Assembly (NCBI RefSeq): GCF_002563715.1
Contig: NZ_PDJJ01000001.1
Location: 3,348,001 to 3,412,000 of the forward strand
DNA: 64,000 nt
Source of the DNA: Isoptericola jiangsuensis
Lineage (GTDB): Bacteria; Actinomycetota; Actinomycetes; Actinomycetales; Cellulomonadaceae
Direction of reading: 5' to 3'
The notes below the pieces were generated by a model. It was not told the DNA's origin. It did no database searches and saw only the letters and a list, made by a program, of their open reading frames with translations. Of this stretch, positions 63,166 through 64,000 are shown one piece after another; the first letter of the stretch is position 1, and each line of letters starts with the position of its first letter. The position numbers and the translations under genes were made by a program.

Positions 63166-63897
63166 ATGAACGAACCCGAGGCCCGGCTGGTCGTCGTCGA
63201 CGACGAGCCCAACATCCGTGAGCTGCTGTCCACGTCCCTGCGCTTCGCGGGCTTCGAGGTGCACGCCGCCGGTGACGGCAACACGGCGCTCCAGCTCGTG
63301 CGGGACACCGAGCCCGACCTGGTGGTGCTGGACGTCATGCTGCCCGACATGGACGGGTTCACGGTGACGCGGCGGATGCGGTCGACGGGCCGGCACACCC
63401 CGGTGCTGTTCCTCACCGCCCGGGACGACACGCAGGACAAGGTGCAGGGCCTCACGGTGGGCGGCGACGACTACGTGACCAAACCGTTCAGCCTGGAGGA
63501 GGTCGTGGCACGCATCCGCGCGGTGCTGCGCCGCACGGCGGGCGCGGCACCCGACGACGAGGCCGTGGTGCGCGTGGGCGACCTGGAGCTCGACGAGGAC
63601 TCGCACGAGGTGCGGCGCGCAGGCGTGGAGATCGACCTGTCCCCCACCGAGTTCAAGCTGCTGCGCTACCTCATGCTGAACGCGGGCCGCGTGCTGTCGA
63701 AGGCGCAGATCCTCGACCACGTGTGGCAGTACGACTGGGGCGGCGACGCGAACATCGTCGAGTCGTACATCTCGTACCTGCGTCGCAAGATCGACCACCT
63801 GTCGGTGCCCGGCCCGGACGGCACGGAGGTCGAGCTGCCGCCGCTCATCCACACCAAGCGAGGCGTGGGCTACCTGCTGCGAGCGTCCCAGCGATGA
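63166..63897 (+). CDS. OmpR/PhoB family response regulator
   Basis: A 243-aa two-component regulator. The receiver (1-120) has the acidic pair D12/D13, phospho-acceptor D56 in VVLDVMLP and the lysine in VTKPFSLEE. The winged-helix output domain (about 140-240) ends in HTKRGVGYLLR. Its stop overlaps a downstream start (ATGA), where a kinase probably begins. TcrX/PrrA/MprA-like regulators of this type act in envelope and phosphate stress; the exact class is not decided. Confidence 0.95.
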   Translation: MNEPEARLVVVDDEPNIRELLSTSLRFAGFEVHAAGDGNTALQLVRDTEPDLVVLDVMLPDMDGFTVTRRMRSTGRHTPVLFLTARDDTQDKVQGLTVGGDDYVTKPFSLEEVVARIRAVLRRTAGAAPDDEAVVRVGDLELDEDSHEVRRAGVEIDLSPTEFKLLRYLMLNAGRVLSKAQILDHVWQYDWGGDANIVESYISYLRRKIDHLSVPGPDGTEVELPPLIHTKRGVGYLLRASQR

Positions 63898-64000
63898 CGT
63901 CGGGTCGCCGCGGGTCGGACGAGCCGGTGTTCGCCGCGCCCGGTGACGTCCCGTCGGGGGCGTCGCCGGCGGCCGCGCCGTCGTCCACCGTCCCGGCCCC
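63894..64000 (+). CDS. start of a probable sensor histidine kinase (cut by window end)
   Basis: ATG 63894 overlaps the response-regulator stop (ATGA) and the frame stays open to the window end. The 35 residues visible are Ser/Pro/Ala-rich with no domain. The kinase identity is inferred only from the coupling to the regulator. Confidence 0.6.
   Translation, partial: MTSGRRGSDEPVFAAPGDVPSGASPAAAPSSTVPA

Overview
The window is 64 kb of very GC-rich DNA with dense, often overlapping genes and many GTG starts. Gene content points to an actinomycete, most likely a Micrococcales member of the Cellulomonadaceae/Promicromonosporaceae type (inference). The pointers are an XPB-type helicase next to its helicase-associated partner, DUF3027, DUF2530, a DtxR/IdeR regulator with every metal ligand at its canonical position, and c-di-AMP riboswitches in front of NlpC/P60 hydrolases. 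No rRNA, tRNA, CRISPR array, phage or transposase was seen.

Layout. (1) 1-6.8 kb: DUF6807 protein (5' cut), serine hydrolase, membrane protein plus YtrA-type GntR regulator, DrrAB-like ABC exporter, tandem universal stress protein. (2) 6.9-9.3 kb: two tandem paralogous secreted NlpC/P60 endopeptidases, each with the same promoter, a putative MtrA-like box, a c-di-AMP (ydaO) riboswitch and a strong terminator. (3) 9.3-13.2 kb: dtxR, serC, an MFS exporter and an unknown 155-aa protein. (4) 13.2-38.5 kb and 46.2-47.7 kb: cell-surface polysaccharide genes. These are an LCP ligase, two GT4 enzymes, a minus-strand group (DUF2142, GT2, GT4, flippase-methyltransferase fusion, methyltransferase), the complete dTDP-rhamnose set rfbA/rfbD/rfbC/rfbB, a Wzm/Wzt-type exporter, wecB and wecC (UDP-ManNAcA), a DUF6270-sulfotransferase fusion, two large two-domain glycosyltransferases, an unknown coiled-coil protein, and a polyprenyl-phosphate sugar transferase. 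(5) 38.7-45.4 kb: purine permease, tagD, DUF2530, sacsin-like ATPase, DUF3027, cold-shock protein. (6) 45.5-53.1 kb: TetR regulator, NAD-dependent epimerase, helicase-associated protein and XPB. (7) 53.4-64 kb: DUF4239, glutamate decarboxylase, AI-2E transporter, TPM protein and PspA, amidotransferase, NYN protein, membrane protein, and an OmpR-type regulator with the first codons of a probable kinase.

How it fits together (inference): the polysaccharide genes can make dTDP-L-rhamnose and UDP-ManNAcA, build a heteropolymer on a polyprenyl carrier, export it through Wzm/Wzt, modify it (sulfotransferase with an SGNH-like DUF6270 half) and attach it to peptidoglycan through the LCP enzyme. Nearby envelope genes (NlpC pair under c-di-AMP control, TPM/PspA) fit cell-wall homeostasis.

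Non-coding highlights: at least fifteen genes have a -10-like hexamer 6-8 bases before the start codon, the signature of leaderless transcripts. A TTCACCCG motif recurs in polysaccharide promoters, with four copies before the sugar transferase. Three near-identical AGAGCA-type palindromes link the TetR gene to the epimerase. A 65-bp palindrome is inserted in frame in a glycosyltransferase. An 8-copy, 20-bp-period array lies behind pspA, and a 55-bp duplication covers the end of the XPB gene.
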